The notes beneath the pieces are model-generated. The model did not search any database and had not been told where the DNA came from. It saw nothing but the letters and a program-made list of their open reading frames with translations. Position numbers and translations under genes: made by a program. 6,467 bases of DNA from Clostridia bacterium DTU080. Its GTDB lineage: Bacteria > Bacillota > Limnochordia > DTU080. The stretch is taken from the NCBI GenBank assembly GCA_001513395.1, contig LFTP01000236.1:1-6467 (forward strand), written 5' to 3'. Within the stretch, counting starts at the first letter, position 1. Every line of letters starts with the position of its first letter. Shown here in pieces: positions 1-6,373 of this stretch.

Positions 1-258
1 CTACGGATGTTTGGCAGCGAAAACGACTGGGAGTTCACTTTAGAGATCAGCTCCGGCTTCTTTAACGGTTACAAGTATACCAACGGACGAGGTCTTTGGG
101 TTTACGACGGTGAAGCGTACAACAAGGTCTATCCGACGCGCGTGTACTCTCCGTTCACGGAACACGTACGTGCGGGAGACACCTGGTCCCTGTCGGCCAC
201 GTATCGTCTGAGCAGGAAGGCATCAGTTGAACCGGCAACTGTGGGCGGCGATCAGTAG
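1..258 (+). CDS. C-terminal end of an unrecognised, probably exported or surface protein (5' truncated by window)
   Basis: The frame is open from base 1 to a TAG at 256-258, giving about 85 residues with the true start outside the window. The stretch is rich in aromatic and glycine residues (for example WVYDGEAY and FFNGYKYTNGRG). It ends with an alternating polar/hydrophobic segment, DTWSLSATYRLS, followed by a short polar tail. This pattern suits a beta-rich extracellular or outer-surface protein, and the DTWSLSATYRLS segment could be a last beta strand, but no family is recognisable from so short a piece. The next gene begins 107 bases downstream on the same strand, and a hairpin starting at 303 could end this transcript. 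The coding call is fairly good because the composition is protein-like. The function is unknown. Confidence 0.6.
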   Translation, partial: LRMFGSENDWEFTLEISSGFFNGYKYTNGRGLWVYDGEAYNKVYPTRVYSPFTEHVRAGDTWSLSATYRLSRKASVEPATVGGDQ

Positions 259-299
259 AGTCTTCGTCACGGGGCGGCGTTCAGGCTTTCCCGTCCGCA

Positions 300-350
300 G
301 CCGGGTCTCGTCCGTGCGGCGCAACGAGACCCTTCACGGTTGCGCCCGGC
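300..350 (+). promoter_or_regulatory. Leader with two mutually exclusive hairpins (terminator or attenuator-like)
   Basis: GGGTCTCGT at 303-311 is perfectly complementary to ACGAGACCC at 324-332 (9 bp, 12-nt loop). GGCGCAAC at 318-325 is perfectly complementary to GTTGCGCC at 339-346 (8 bp, 13-nt loop). The two stems share bases 324-325, so they compete. CCGTG 312-316 can also pair with CACGG 335-339, and GCCGGG 300-305 with CCCGGC 345-350. The block lies between the stop of the previous gene and the Shine-Dalgarno of the next. The first hairpin is followed only by TTCACGGTT, a poor U tract, so an intrinsic terminator is possible but weak. Attenuation or translational control is inference. 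Confidence 0.4.
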
Positions 351-355
351 GATTC

Positions 356-364
356 AGGAGGAGG
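356..364 (+). promoter_or_regulatory. Strong Shine-Dalgarno AGGAGGAGG for the GH123-like gene
   Basis: The run AGGAGGAGG lies just before ATG 366. Using the first AGGAGG (356-361), the spacing to ATG 366 is 4 nt. Using the second GGAGG (360-364), the spacing to an in-frame GTG at 375 is 10 nt. The site therefore supports either start. ATG is preferred by default, and the choice changes the signal-peptide N-region by only three residues. Confidence 0.75.
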
Positions 365-365
365 T

Positions 366-2558
366 ATGCTCGTCGTGTCGGACCGTTCGTTCACAAAGGG
401 TTTATTTTTTGTCTTGGTCATCGTGAGTATGGCTGTGTCTCTTGGAGCGATGCTCCTTGTCGGAGGTGGGCCTGTGCTGGCCAAAAGCGAGGTTCAGTTA
501 GAAATCGAAAGGAGATTTCCTCCGATCTCGGAAAAGCCCGAGTGGGTCAAGAATCCCGTGGCCATGGAGGCTCTCGATCCGAACACCGTCTTGAAACCGT
601 GGACGCCTGTCGAAGCCTCTGCCAGGCAGGTCGCAGTTTGGAATCGAACGTATGAGATCGGCCCTTGGGGACTACCGACTCAGGTGCACATCGGCGGCGA
701 GGAATTCTTGAGCGGTCCGCTCACGTTTCAACTTCGGCTCTCCGGCGTCGAGGAGCCTCTTGAGCCGCCGGCGGTGCTCGAAGAAGCCTATCAGGGTGTC
801 GCTGTCTACGTTGCCAGTTGCGCAGAAGACGGCGTGCGCCTGGAAGTACAAACCCGGTATGAATTCGACGGCTTTATTCGAACGGATATTGAGCTGACAG
901 CGCCGCCCGAGACGCAAGCAGATAGCTGGGAGCTTGTCATCCCGTTTAAAAATGAGAACGCTCTGTTTTTCAGTGCCATCCACGCCAGCTCGCTCCGCAT
1001 GGAGTCGCAGCAAGCCAATTCTGTTTCCGCCGCTATTCCTGAAGGTTCCGGTGTCGTGTGGAACAGTGATTTCCGGCCGCTTGTCTGGATCGGAAATCGT
1101 GATGCGGGCCTTAGCTGGTTCAGCGAATCCAGGGAGTATTGGAGACCGGAAGTGAACCCGCATGCCATACGCATTGTGCGGCACGACGATCGGGTGGAGC
1201 TTCGCGTCAGTCTGATTGCCCAACCTACGGTTTTGCCGGAAAAAATGACTCTTTCCTTTGGGCTGATGGCCACCCCCGTGAAACCGCTGCCTGAAGGTTG
1301 GCGAGGCTGGAAGATTGCAGCGCATCACAGCACGACGGATCATTTGCAACGCCAGGGTCAAGCTGTCCGCCGCACACCGAAAGGCAATCACTTGATCCTT
1401 TGGCATGACTCGTGGCGCATCGTGCTCATGTATCCCCGGGAACGGGACCCCGAGCTTTTCCGCAAAGAAGTCGCGTATTTAAAGAGCATCGGCGTCGACC
1501 GGATCTATCCTTATGTCGTGGCCAGCCATATTACCGGCCGGGAGCGGACCCACATACCGGGAGAAGACTTTGTTTTCACGACGCCAGAGTGGGAAGCGTT
1601 TAAGGACGAGTGGGAGATGCAGCCCAACAGGGGGCCTGAGGATTACCGGCGGGTTTCACCGGCCAGCGGCTTTGCTGACTTCCACTTGTCGGCCATCAAA
1701 GATTGGATCGTTAACGCTGGTGTGAACGGTGTCTACGTCGATGAGGCGTATCCTTATCCGAATACCGTCGAGGCTCATGGGATGGGTTATGTCGACAGCC
1801 TCGGCGTGCGTCAACCGACGTATCATATCTACGCAATGCGGGACTACCTCAAGCGCATGGCGTACTTGTTCCAAGAGCACGGTGACGGCCCACCGGCGAT
1901 CATTGCCCACGCGTCGGGTGTTTTGACGATACCGTTTCTTTCATTTGTCGATGCGTTTGTCACTGGGGAGCAAGTCTACTACAGCGTTCGGGATTGGAGC
2001 GGCGACGGCCCGCCGTCGTACATGGAAATGACGCCGCTTGATCAGTGGGGCGCGGAGTTTTCCGGTCGCCAGTTTGGTTTCGTGCCTGTCTTTCTGCCCG
2101 AGCTCCGTCCGAATCTGAATCCGAGGTATCCGGACATCAATACGGACGTGAAGGCGACCCGGGAAATGATATCCCTGGCCCTGCTCCATGACGTGCTCGT
2201 GTGGCCTCTCTGGAGCGATGCGAATGAATGGAACAAGGTGGTCTTCGTCCGCGACGAGTTTAGAATCGGCGGACCGGACGTCGTTTTCCACCCGTTTTGG
2301 CAGACGCGGGCGGCGAAAACCGACGAGCCTGATGTGTTGGTCTCAAGCTACGTCGGAGACCGGGGTATTCTCGCCGCGGTCGTGAACATGAGTCATGAAA
2401 GTAAAACCGTGACCGTCGATTTTTCGCCTATTGCGGGAGATACTTCCTATTCCCTCGCTTGGACGACGGAGAACGTGAGCTTCTTGAATGTGAGCAACAA
2501 TCGGGTCAAGATCACGGTTCCCGCCAGAGACTTCCTTCTGGTGCGGATGCGGAAGTGA
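366..2558 (+). CDS. Secreted DUF6067 / GH123-N-like putative glycoside hydrolase, 730 aa
   Basis: This is a large exported protein that probably cleaves or binds a glycan outside the membrane. Residues 1-39 form a signal peptide: R7 and K11 precede a long hydrophobic run, and VLA at 37-39 suits signal peptidase I cleavage before K40. Residues about 80-305 look like the beta-sandwich N-domain of the DUF6067/GH123-N type, including WIGNRDAGLSWFSES (241-255) and MATPVKPLPEGWR (301-313). Residues about 315-650 resemble a (beta/alpha)8 barrel, with GVDRIYPYV at 376-384, GVYVDEAYPYPN at 455-466 and TGEQVYY at 533-539. About 657-730 form a small C-terminal beta domain. The adjacent D459-E460 pair resembles the Asp-Glu pair of substrate-assisted GH123 enzymes, and E535 is another candidate; these assignments are inference. 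There is no frameshift. The substrate is unknown, and no other enzyme gene is adjacent. Confidence 0.85.
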   Translation: MLVVSDRSFTKGLFFVLVIVSMAVSLGAMLLVGGGPVLAKSEVQLEIERRFPPISEKPEWVKNPVAMEALDPNTVLKPWTPVEASARQVAVWNRTYEIGPWGLPTQVHIGGEEFLSGPLTFQLRLSGVEEPLEPPAVLEEAYQGVAVYVASCAEDGVRLEVQTRYEFDGFIRTDIELTAPPETQADSWELVIPFKNENALFFSAIHASSLRMESQQANSVSAAIPEGSGVVWNSDFRPLVWIGNRDAGLSWFSESREYWRPEVNPHAIRIVRHDDRVELRVSLIAQPTVLPEKMTLSFGLMATPVKPLPEGWRGWKIAAHHSTTDHLQRQGQAVRRTPKGNHLILWHDSWRIVLMYPRERDPELFRKEVAYLKSIGVDRIYPYVVASHITGRERTHIPGEDFVFTTPEWEAFKDEWEMQPNRGPEDYRRVSPASGFADFHLSAIKDWIVNAGVNGVYVDEAYPYPNTVEAHGMGYVDSLGVRQPTYHIYAMRDYLKRMAYLFQEHGDGPPAIIAHASGVLTIPFLSFVDAFVTGEQVYYSVRDWSGDGPPSYMEMTPLDQWGAEFSGRQFGFVPVFLPELRPNLNPRYPDINTDVKATREMISLALLHDVLVWPLWSDANEWNKVVFVRDEFRIGGPDVVFHPFWQTRAAKTDEPDVLVSSYVGDRGILAAVVNMSHESKTVTVDFSPIAGDTSYSLAWTTENVSFLNVSNNRVKITVPARDFLLVRMRK

Positions 2559-2897
2559 TGAGCCCTTGACGTGATCGACCTTTTGGCTCCCCGTATGCGA
2601 TGTAACCATGCGAGGTGACAATCTAAGCTCAACTGCTCTTAAGTCCTTCAGGGCCTGCTTTGCCAGCAAGTTTTTGGGCGTCTCGCTGGTGCGCTTCTCC
2701 GGGTCGGACTCGGCGTGAACAGCGATGTGACCTGCAAAAAACGCGCTCTATAGCATTGGCGAGGAGACCGTCAACACCGATGAGGTGAGTCAATCGTCAA
2801 CTCGTTGTCCGCATTGGACGGTAACAGGAAGGCTCTACAGAGAAGCCAAGCGGGGCATGTGTCCATGCGCAATCGTTCTCAAGTATGCGGTTGGTAA

Positions 2898-3191
2898 TCC
2901 TGCGATATAGCGCCTACGGGCTCTCCGAATATGGATTTGAGCAATGCCTGCTTGGTAAATCGGGCTATAGGTGTGCCTCTTGTTCGGTTATGGAATGGGT
3001 AAGCATATCACTTCCAAGAGCTCTTCGCACAGACAGGATCTCGCCGGTTCACGATTGCCTGCAAAAAGGCAATGGGGAAATACGCAACCGTGCAGGGCGG
3101 AGTTCGGACTTTTCCGTATTCAAAAGTAGGCGGAGAGATCACTGCGCGATACGGCATCGGACGACCCGACATACGATGGGAGTTGTGGTGA
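2898..3191 (+). pseudogene. Possible gene remnant of unknown family, one in-frame stop
   Basis: This frame is open for about 34 codons, meets TAA at 3000-3002, then stays open for about 62 codons to a TGA at 3189-3191. The second part has balanced composition and glycine-rich turns (YATVQGGVRTF, VGGEITARYGIGRPD), unlike the arginine- and serine-rich shadow frames around it. No start codon with a good Shine-Dalgarno is visible and no family is recognised. It may be part of a longer decayed gene that continues in another frame near 3265-3516. A chance open frame is the alternative. Confidence 0.25.
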
Positions 3192-3601
3192 CGCTTGGAA
3201 AACCCGACCTGCCTCTTGAGAATGGCAACTGAGGCATGACCAAATGCAACCATATTGAGCTTGTGTAGCCAAAAAAGAAGTCTGTGTCGGTGAAACCGGT
3301 GTGGAGGTGATGCTCTATTCAGGAGCGGCTGTTCATCAAATCGCCGCCATAGAGAGCGGTTTGACGAATGTGCTTTATGGACCGGTATGGATGCCCTCGC
3401 ACCACGCCGGAAGCCATAAGGCGTTTGCACGGCTTCAGACGGGAGTATGTGGTTCGGGTGGTGATGGAGCAAGGGATTACAGGGGCGTACAGCGGTTTGT
3501 GAAGGCGCGGCTTTGATGTAGCAGCCAGCGGTCGCGCACCACATAGTAGAGATGATTCAAGTGGTTGAAACGGTATGACGGATAGGATTGAGACTATCGT
3601 C

Positions 3602-3617
3602 GCACCCTCCCTGGTGC
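3602..3617 (+). repeat. Small inverted repeat in the binding-protein 5' leader
   Basis: GCACC at 3602-3606 and GGTGC at 3613-3617 form a perfect 5-bp stem with a 6-nt loop, about 36 nt before the chosen start. A second short pair, GATAG 3581-3585 and CTATC 3594-3598, lies just upstream. Either could be an operator half-site pair or a leader hairpin. Both are short enough to arise by chance, and no good promoter hexamers at standard spacing are visible beside them. Confidence 0.2.
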
Positions 3618-3635
3618 TTCGAGCCGAGTGATGCG

Positions 3636-3642
3636 AGAGGAG
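3636..3642 (+). promoter_or_regulatory. Ribosome binding site deciding the start of the solute-binding protein
   Basis: AGAGGAG lies 11 nt before ATG 3654. This ATG begins the MKKHVERLIL signal peptide. The frame is open further upstream, but those residues are polar and have no comparable Shine-Dalgarno, so 3654 is preferred over the upstream candidate at 3588. Confidence 0.7.
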
Positions 3643-3653
3643 AGCAAATCCGA

Positions 3654-4907
3654 ATGAAGAAACACGTAGAACGTCTCATATTGATTGCCGTTTTCGGTTT
3701 GTTGTTGACGGTATCGACGGCCGCGACGACGATCCGGCTGGCAACCAACATCTCAGGCGTGAATCCGTACGAACGGTGGGAACGCATCGCCGCAGCTTTC
3801 CACGCCGATAACCCGGACTACCAGTTAGAAGTGGAGATAATTGCAGGAAACGAGTATCCGACGAAGATCAGCGTGATGCTCGCCGCCGGGGTGCCGCCGG
3901 ATGTCTTTCAAACGTGGGCGCAGTATAAGACCCTTTGGGCGAAGCAGGGTCTGCTTCTGGATCTCACCCCGTTTTGGGAGGACAGTGAAGTGGCGCGAAG
4001 GGCCCGCGTGTTCCCCTTTGTGCTGGAAGCAGCCATGTACAACAACAGGCTCGTCGGCGTGCCCTACGATTTCAGTAGCAGGCCCATGGTTATCAATCTT
4101 GACGCGTTCAACAGTGCGGGTGTCGCGATCCCGGATGCGGACTGGACGGTGGAGGATCTTCGTGACTATGCGATCCGGCTGACCCGTCCGGATGAAGGCG
4201 TTTACGGCGTCGCAGCCCTCGATTCGCTCGGCAACTGGATCTGGTCTGTCAACTCGACGGGGCACGGTTGGTTAAGTGACGACCGGACAGAAGTCCTCGT
4301 TCGATCGCCGGGATATTTAAAGGTCTTGGAATACTGGCTGGAGCTCATTAATCTGGGCGCTGCGCCGGCCCCGGGCCGTGCACCGTCTCGCAACGCTTTT
4401 CAAGGCGGGTATGCCATTTGGACGGGCTGGGCGCACTACGGGCTCAATCTGCAGCTTGGAACGCCCTACGATTGGGCCATGGTTCCGTATCCCCGAGGAG
4501 ATGCCGGGAATTATCACTTTGCCCATGGACATATGTGGAGCATCGCCAGGGACGTTGAGGAACCCGAGAAGGCGTGGAAGTTCTTGGAATGGTACCTGTC
4601 GCCACAAGGACAGCGTACGTTCATCTTAGAGGATGGCAGACAGCCCCTGTCTTCGGATCCCGCTCTGTGGAGACTGTTCTTCTCGCCGATTGATCGGGCT
4701 GACAAACAGGCTATGATGTACGATCTCGTCATCGGCACGGTTTACGGTGAAAGCCGCGTGCACACAATGCAGTACTGGGAAACGTGGCCAGACGTGGATC
4801 GCATAATGACACAGTATCTGAACAACGTGTACCGCGGTTTGGAGTCGCCCGCGAACGCCATGGAAAGGGCGACGACCGAAATCCGGGCGCTCATCGCACC
4901 GAATTGA
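3654..4907 (+). CDS. ABC transporter extracellular solute-binding protein, sugar type (SBP_bac_1), 417 aa
   Basis: This is the binding component of an ABC importer, most likely for a sugar or oligosaccharide. Residues 1-24 are a signal peptide: MKK, then a hydrophobic core (LILIAVFGLLLTV), with probable cleavage after STAA. There is no lipobox cysteine, so the protein should be released rather than lipid-anchored. The mature protein opens with a strand, TTIRLATN, and the helix NPYERWERIAAAFHADNPDYQ. These are followed by family hallmarks: YPTKISVMLAAGVPPDVFQTW (68-88), LVGVPYDFSSRPMVINLDAF (133-152), AFQGGYAIWTGWAHYGLN (248-265, the 'G.aAM' region), and PEKAWKFLEWYLSPQGQRTF (304-323). The length is normal for the family. 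The many Trp and Tyr residues fit sugar stacking. No permease or ATPase gene follows, and a terminator closes the transcript 54 nt after the stop. The ligand is not predictable from sequence alone. Confidence 0.93.
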   Translation: MKKHVERLILIAVFGLLLTVSTAATTIRLATNISGVNPYERWERIAAAFHADNPDYQLEVEIIAGNEYPTKISVMLAAGVPPDVFQTWAQYKTLWAKQGLLLDLTPFWEDSEVARRARVFPFVLEAAMYNNRLVGVPYDFSSRPMVINLDAFNSAGVAIPDADWTVEDLRDYAIRLTRPDEGVYGVAALDSLGNWIWSVNSTGHGWLSDDRTEVLVRSPGYLKVLEYWLELINLGAAPAPGRAPSRNAFQGGYAIWTGWAHYGLNLQLGTPYDWAMVPYPRGDAGNYHFAHGHMWSIARDVEEPEKAWKFLEWYLSPQGQRTFILEDGRQPLSSDPALWRLFFSPIDRADKQAMMYDLVIGTVYGESRVHTMQYWETWPDVDRIMTQYLNNVYRGLESPANAMERATTEIRALIAPN

Positions 4908-4933
4908 CGGCGATGTAGATTTAGATACCAGGA

Positions 4934-4952
4934 CTGTGTGCTCGCAACACAG
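4934..4952 (+). repeat. Short inverted repeat ahead of the terminator
   Basis: CTGTGT (4934-4939) and ACACAG (4947-4952) form a perfect 6-bp stem with a 7-nt loop, between the stop codon and the main terminator. It has no U tract. It may stabilise the 3' end of the transcript, or it may be chance. Confidence 0.3.
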
Positions 4953-4961
4953 GGACCTGCT

Positions 4962-4999
4962 GGCCGTTCCAACTGACGCGTTGGAGCGGCCTTCTTTAT
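4962..4999 (+). terminator. Rho-independent terminator of the solute-binding protein gene
   Basis: GGCCGTTCCAA (4962-4972) pairs along its whole length with TTGGAGCGGCC (4981-4991), giving 11 bp with one G-U wobble and an 8-nt loop. TTCTTTAT follows directly. Stem strength, loop size, U-rich tail and the position 54 nt after the stop codon all fit an intrinsic terminator. It indicates that the binding protein is the last gene of its transcript. Confidence 0.85.
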
Positions 5000-5017
5000 G
5001 CGCGCCGGGCATGACGC

Positions 5018-5407
5018 GTTTACTTGACCTTCCACGTGAAGCCGCTCAAGGAGAAAGCGAAGGAACACTTTCGTCGGGGTGGAGCCTCAAACAGACCGTG
5101 GATGAGCCAACTTTCAATCCTGCCTGGTTGGGGTGACCGTTTCCGACTTACGCAGGTGAAGAACATCTGCGAGGGGCTCGACGCCCGGATTGGCCGCAGA
5201 CTCCGATGTCTCATTCGGCGCCAATCGAAAAGGCCTTACACCCGGGCTCGCAAACCTGATAAAACGCGGACTACGGAGGAGCTGGCATGGAAGTCCGCCA
5301 CAAGCAGACGAGGCCCGTGGCTGAATGCAGGAGCCTCACATATGAACGGAGTCTTCAAGAAATCCTTCTTCTGTGCACTTCGGCCAATGTTATTGCTCGA
5401 TTGGCAT
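5018..5407 (+). pseudogene. ltrA: Group II intron-encoded reverse transcriptase/maturase, C-terminal remnant
   Basis: The frame read from about 5024 matches the end of group II intron-encoded proteins. HVKPLKEKAKEHFRR corresponds to the region ahead of domain X. It is followed by the GIIM maturase pattern: GWGDRFRLTQVKNICEGLD, the LDxxIxRRLR motif as LDARIGRRLR, RRQSKRPYTRARK, SRRGPWLNAGAS, and VFKKSFFCAL. The reverse-transcriptase domains (fingers and palm with YADD) are absent, and nothing upstream of about 5018 resembles them, so the element is 5' truncated just after the terminator of the previous gene. Some usually conserved residues look changed (DARIG for DxWIR, RRQSK for WKQWK). The frame runs on through the downstream intron RNA domains to a stop at about 5614, so its proper stop codon is lost or misplaced. 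It cannot encode an active protein. Confidence 0.85.
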
Positions 5408-5429
5408 CCGCACTTCCGGGGCGCTACAC

Positions 5430-5467
5430 GAACCGCCGTGGCACGGAACCGTATGCCCGGTGGTGTG
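5430..5467 (+). ncRNA. Group II intron domain V (decayed)
   Basis: The segment begins GAACCGCCGTGG and ends CGGTGGTGTG, matching the domain V layout of bacterial group II introns with a CGC-type catalytic triad. A lower stem pairs ACCGCC with GGTGGT. A GAAC terminal loop sits on an ACG/CGT distal stem. An AT bulge at 5453-5454 takes the place of the conserved two-nucleotide bulge. One extra base in the 5' strand distorts the middle of the helix, consistent with decay. It sits right after the maturase remnant, the expected order. Confidence 0.75.
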
Positions 5468-5502
5468 GGAGGACGGCGGGAGCTATTTCGCCTCTTGCCG
5501 AT
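5468..5502 (+). ncRNA. Group II intron domain VI and 3' splice boundary
   Basis: After domain V, GGCGGGAG (5474-5481) pairs with CTCTTGCC (5492-5499) across a short loop, with two G-U pairs. The segment ends in CGAT at 5499-5502, matching the usual purine-pyrimidine end (AY) of group II introns. The 3' exon would begin at 5503. The branch-point adenosine usually expected on the 3' side of the helix is not clearly bulged here. Confidence 0.65.
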
Positions 5503-5694
5503 AGCTCCAGATTTCGCATGGTGGGTCCTTGGAATCAAGTCGTCAGGGCTGGAGAGGTTGCGATGGCTACGAATCGGAGCTGATCGGTTAGATCGTGTTG
5601 AACGGGAGGTATAATGACGAGGTTTTGCGGTGTTCGACGGGCCGACGATCGAGTTTTGAACGCGTCAAACAGACCGAGTGGACGTCTCGGCCTT
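5503..5694. other. Short flank between the intron 3' end and the IS1380 remnant
   Basis: No recognisable gene. It contains GGGAGGT (5604-5610) before ATG 5614, opening a 36-codon frame that ends at TAG 5722-5724. It also contains a perfect TATAAT at 5610-5615, which overlaps that ATG. No good -35 hexamer lies at 16-18 nt (only GTTAGA or TTAGAT). The Shine-Dalgarno and the -10 overlap, so both cannot serve the same transcript. The 36-codon frame reads into the antisense of the IS1380 remnant and is probably chance. Confidence 0.4.
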
Positions 5695-6373
5695 GGGGCT
5701 CTAAGTGCCAACAACGTGTTGTAGTCCGTCAATGTCAGTTGCGTTAGGCCAGGGTCAGCCTTGGCGATGGTGTCGATATCAAGTCTGTATTTGAGTTTCC
5801 TTGATATGGTTCTCCCAGCTACATCGCTGGTTGTAGAAGTGCTGCTTGTCTTCTGCCGGCCAATCCAGGTTGGTGACAATTGCCTGGTATTCCCAGGATA
5901 GCTCCTGACACAGCTTGGGTTGAGTCTCCTCAGGGAATCGGGAACGTACCAACGCGATACGACGGCGCTTGATCCAGCCGTATGTTTTGAACCCGACGAT
6001 GCCCGCCTCTGTCTGTGTGGTCTCGTCAGACTGGATTCGGTGCCACAACACACCCCGAAGCATCCTCTCCCAGAGTCTCGGGGTCATTCGCATCTTAAGC
6101 GCATAGCCTGCACCGTCGTCCTCAAGCTCAGCACAGAATTCCTCCGAGACAAAAGCTTTGTCTGTCCTGACCTACACCACCTTGACTCCTTCTGGAAGCC
6201 GTGCCCTAGCTGCCCGATAGAAGGCGATCTTTTCCTTTGCGTTTGGAGACTTCCCAGGGCGAAGCTCAATGTGCACAGAGCTGCCTTGGTTCGTCCGTCA
6301 AAGGCGATAAGCGGCCGATAGCTGGGTCTTCCTCGATATTTGGGATTGTATGCTACACAAGCGCCTTCCTGGC
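5695..6373 (-). pseudogene. IS1380-family transposase remnant, truncated and frameshifted
   Basis: Read on the minus strand from 6373 down, the pieces line up as a DDE transposase of the IS1380 family. QEGACVAYNPKYRGRPSYRP lies in a frame used until about 6240. The next frame holds RAARARLPEGVKVV, a TAG at 6174-6172, RTDKAFVSEEFCAELEDDGAGYALK, then MRMTPRLWERML and VTNLDWPAEDKQHFYNQRCSWENHIKE. A third frame, from about 5790, holds LDIDTIAKADPGLTQLTLTDYNTLLALRA. The family's second catalytic Asp (in RTDKAF) and the Glu of the YNQR..ENHIKE motif are present. The first Asp region and all N-terminal sequence are missing, cut at 6373/6374 by another element's terminus. The C-terminus after LALRA is not recognisable. 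At least two frameshifts and one stop make it inactive. Confidence 0.9.

Larger units (their letters stand above)
2559..3653. other. 1.1-kb interval with no confident gene, probably decayed coding DNA
   Basis: No intact recognisable gene lies between the two main genes. Several moderately long open stretches overlap here. One plus frame is open at 2885-3232. Another is open at 2898-3191 except for one TAA at 3000-3002, and reads protein-like (for example YATVQGGVRTFPYSKVGGEI and YGIGRPDIRWEL). A further plus frame reaching a stop at about 3516 contains GVEVMLYSGAAVHQIAAIES. A minus frame is open at 3008-3544 but has a His/Arg/Pro-rich composition typical of a shadow frame. The protein-like pieces sit in different frames, as expected for a pseudogene broken by indels. 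I recognise no family in any of them. There is no convincing terminator after the upstream gene; a GAGCC/GGCTC pair (2560-2564/2585-2589) is only 5 bp with a 20-nt loop. Confidence 0.5.

Noticed and set aside
672..1406. Long open frame on the minus strand inside the GH123-like gene (244 codons)
   Set aside because: It lies wholly antisense to a clearly coding gene, has an Arg/His-rich shadow composition, and no recognisable domain or ribosome binding site.
3008..3544. Minus-strand open frame of 178 codons in the gap between the two genes
   Set aside because: The composition is rich in His, Arg, Pro and Ser, no domain is recognisable, and plus-strand frames over the same bases look more protein-like.
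3565..3598. TTGAAA at 3565-3570 as a -35 box for the solute-binding protein gene
   Set aside because: No acceptable -10 hexamer lies 16-18 bases downstream, so a promoter is not supported.
3588..3653. Upstream extension of the solute-binding protein to a start at 3588
   Set aside because: It would place 22 mostly polar residues before a textbook signal peptide, and the good Shine-Dalgarno (3636-3642) points to ATG 3654.
5236..5538. Minus-strand open frame across the intron remnant
   Set aside because: It is antisense to the maturase C-terminus and to intron domains V and VI, which explain this DNA better.
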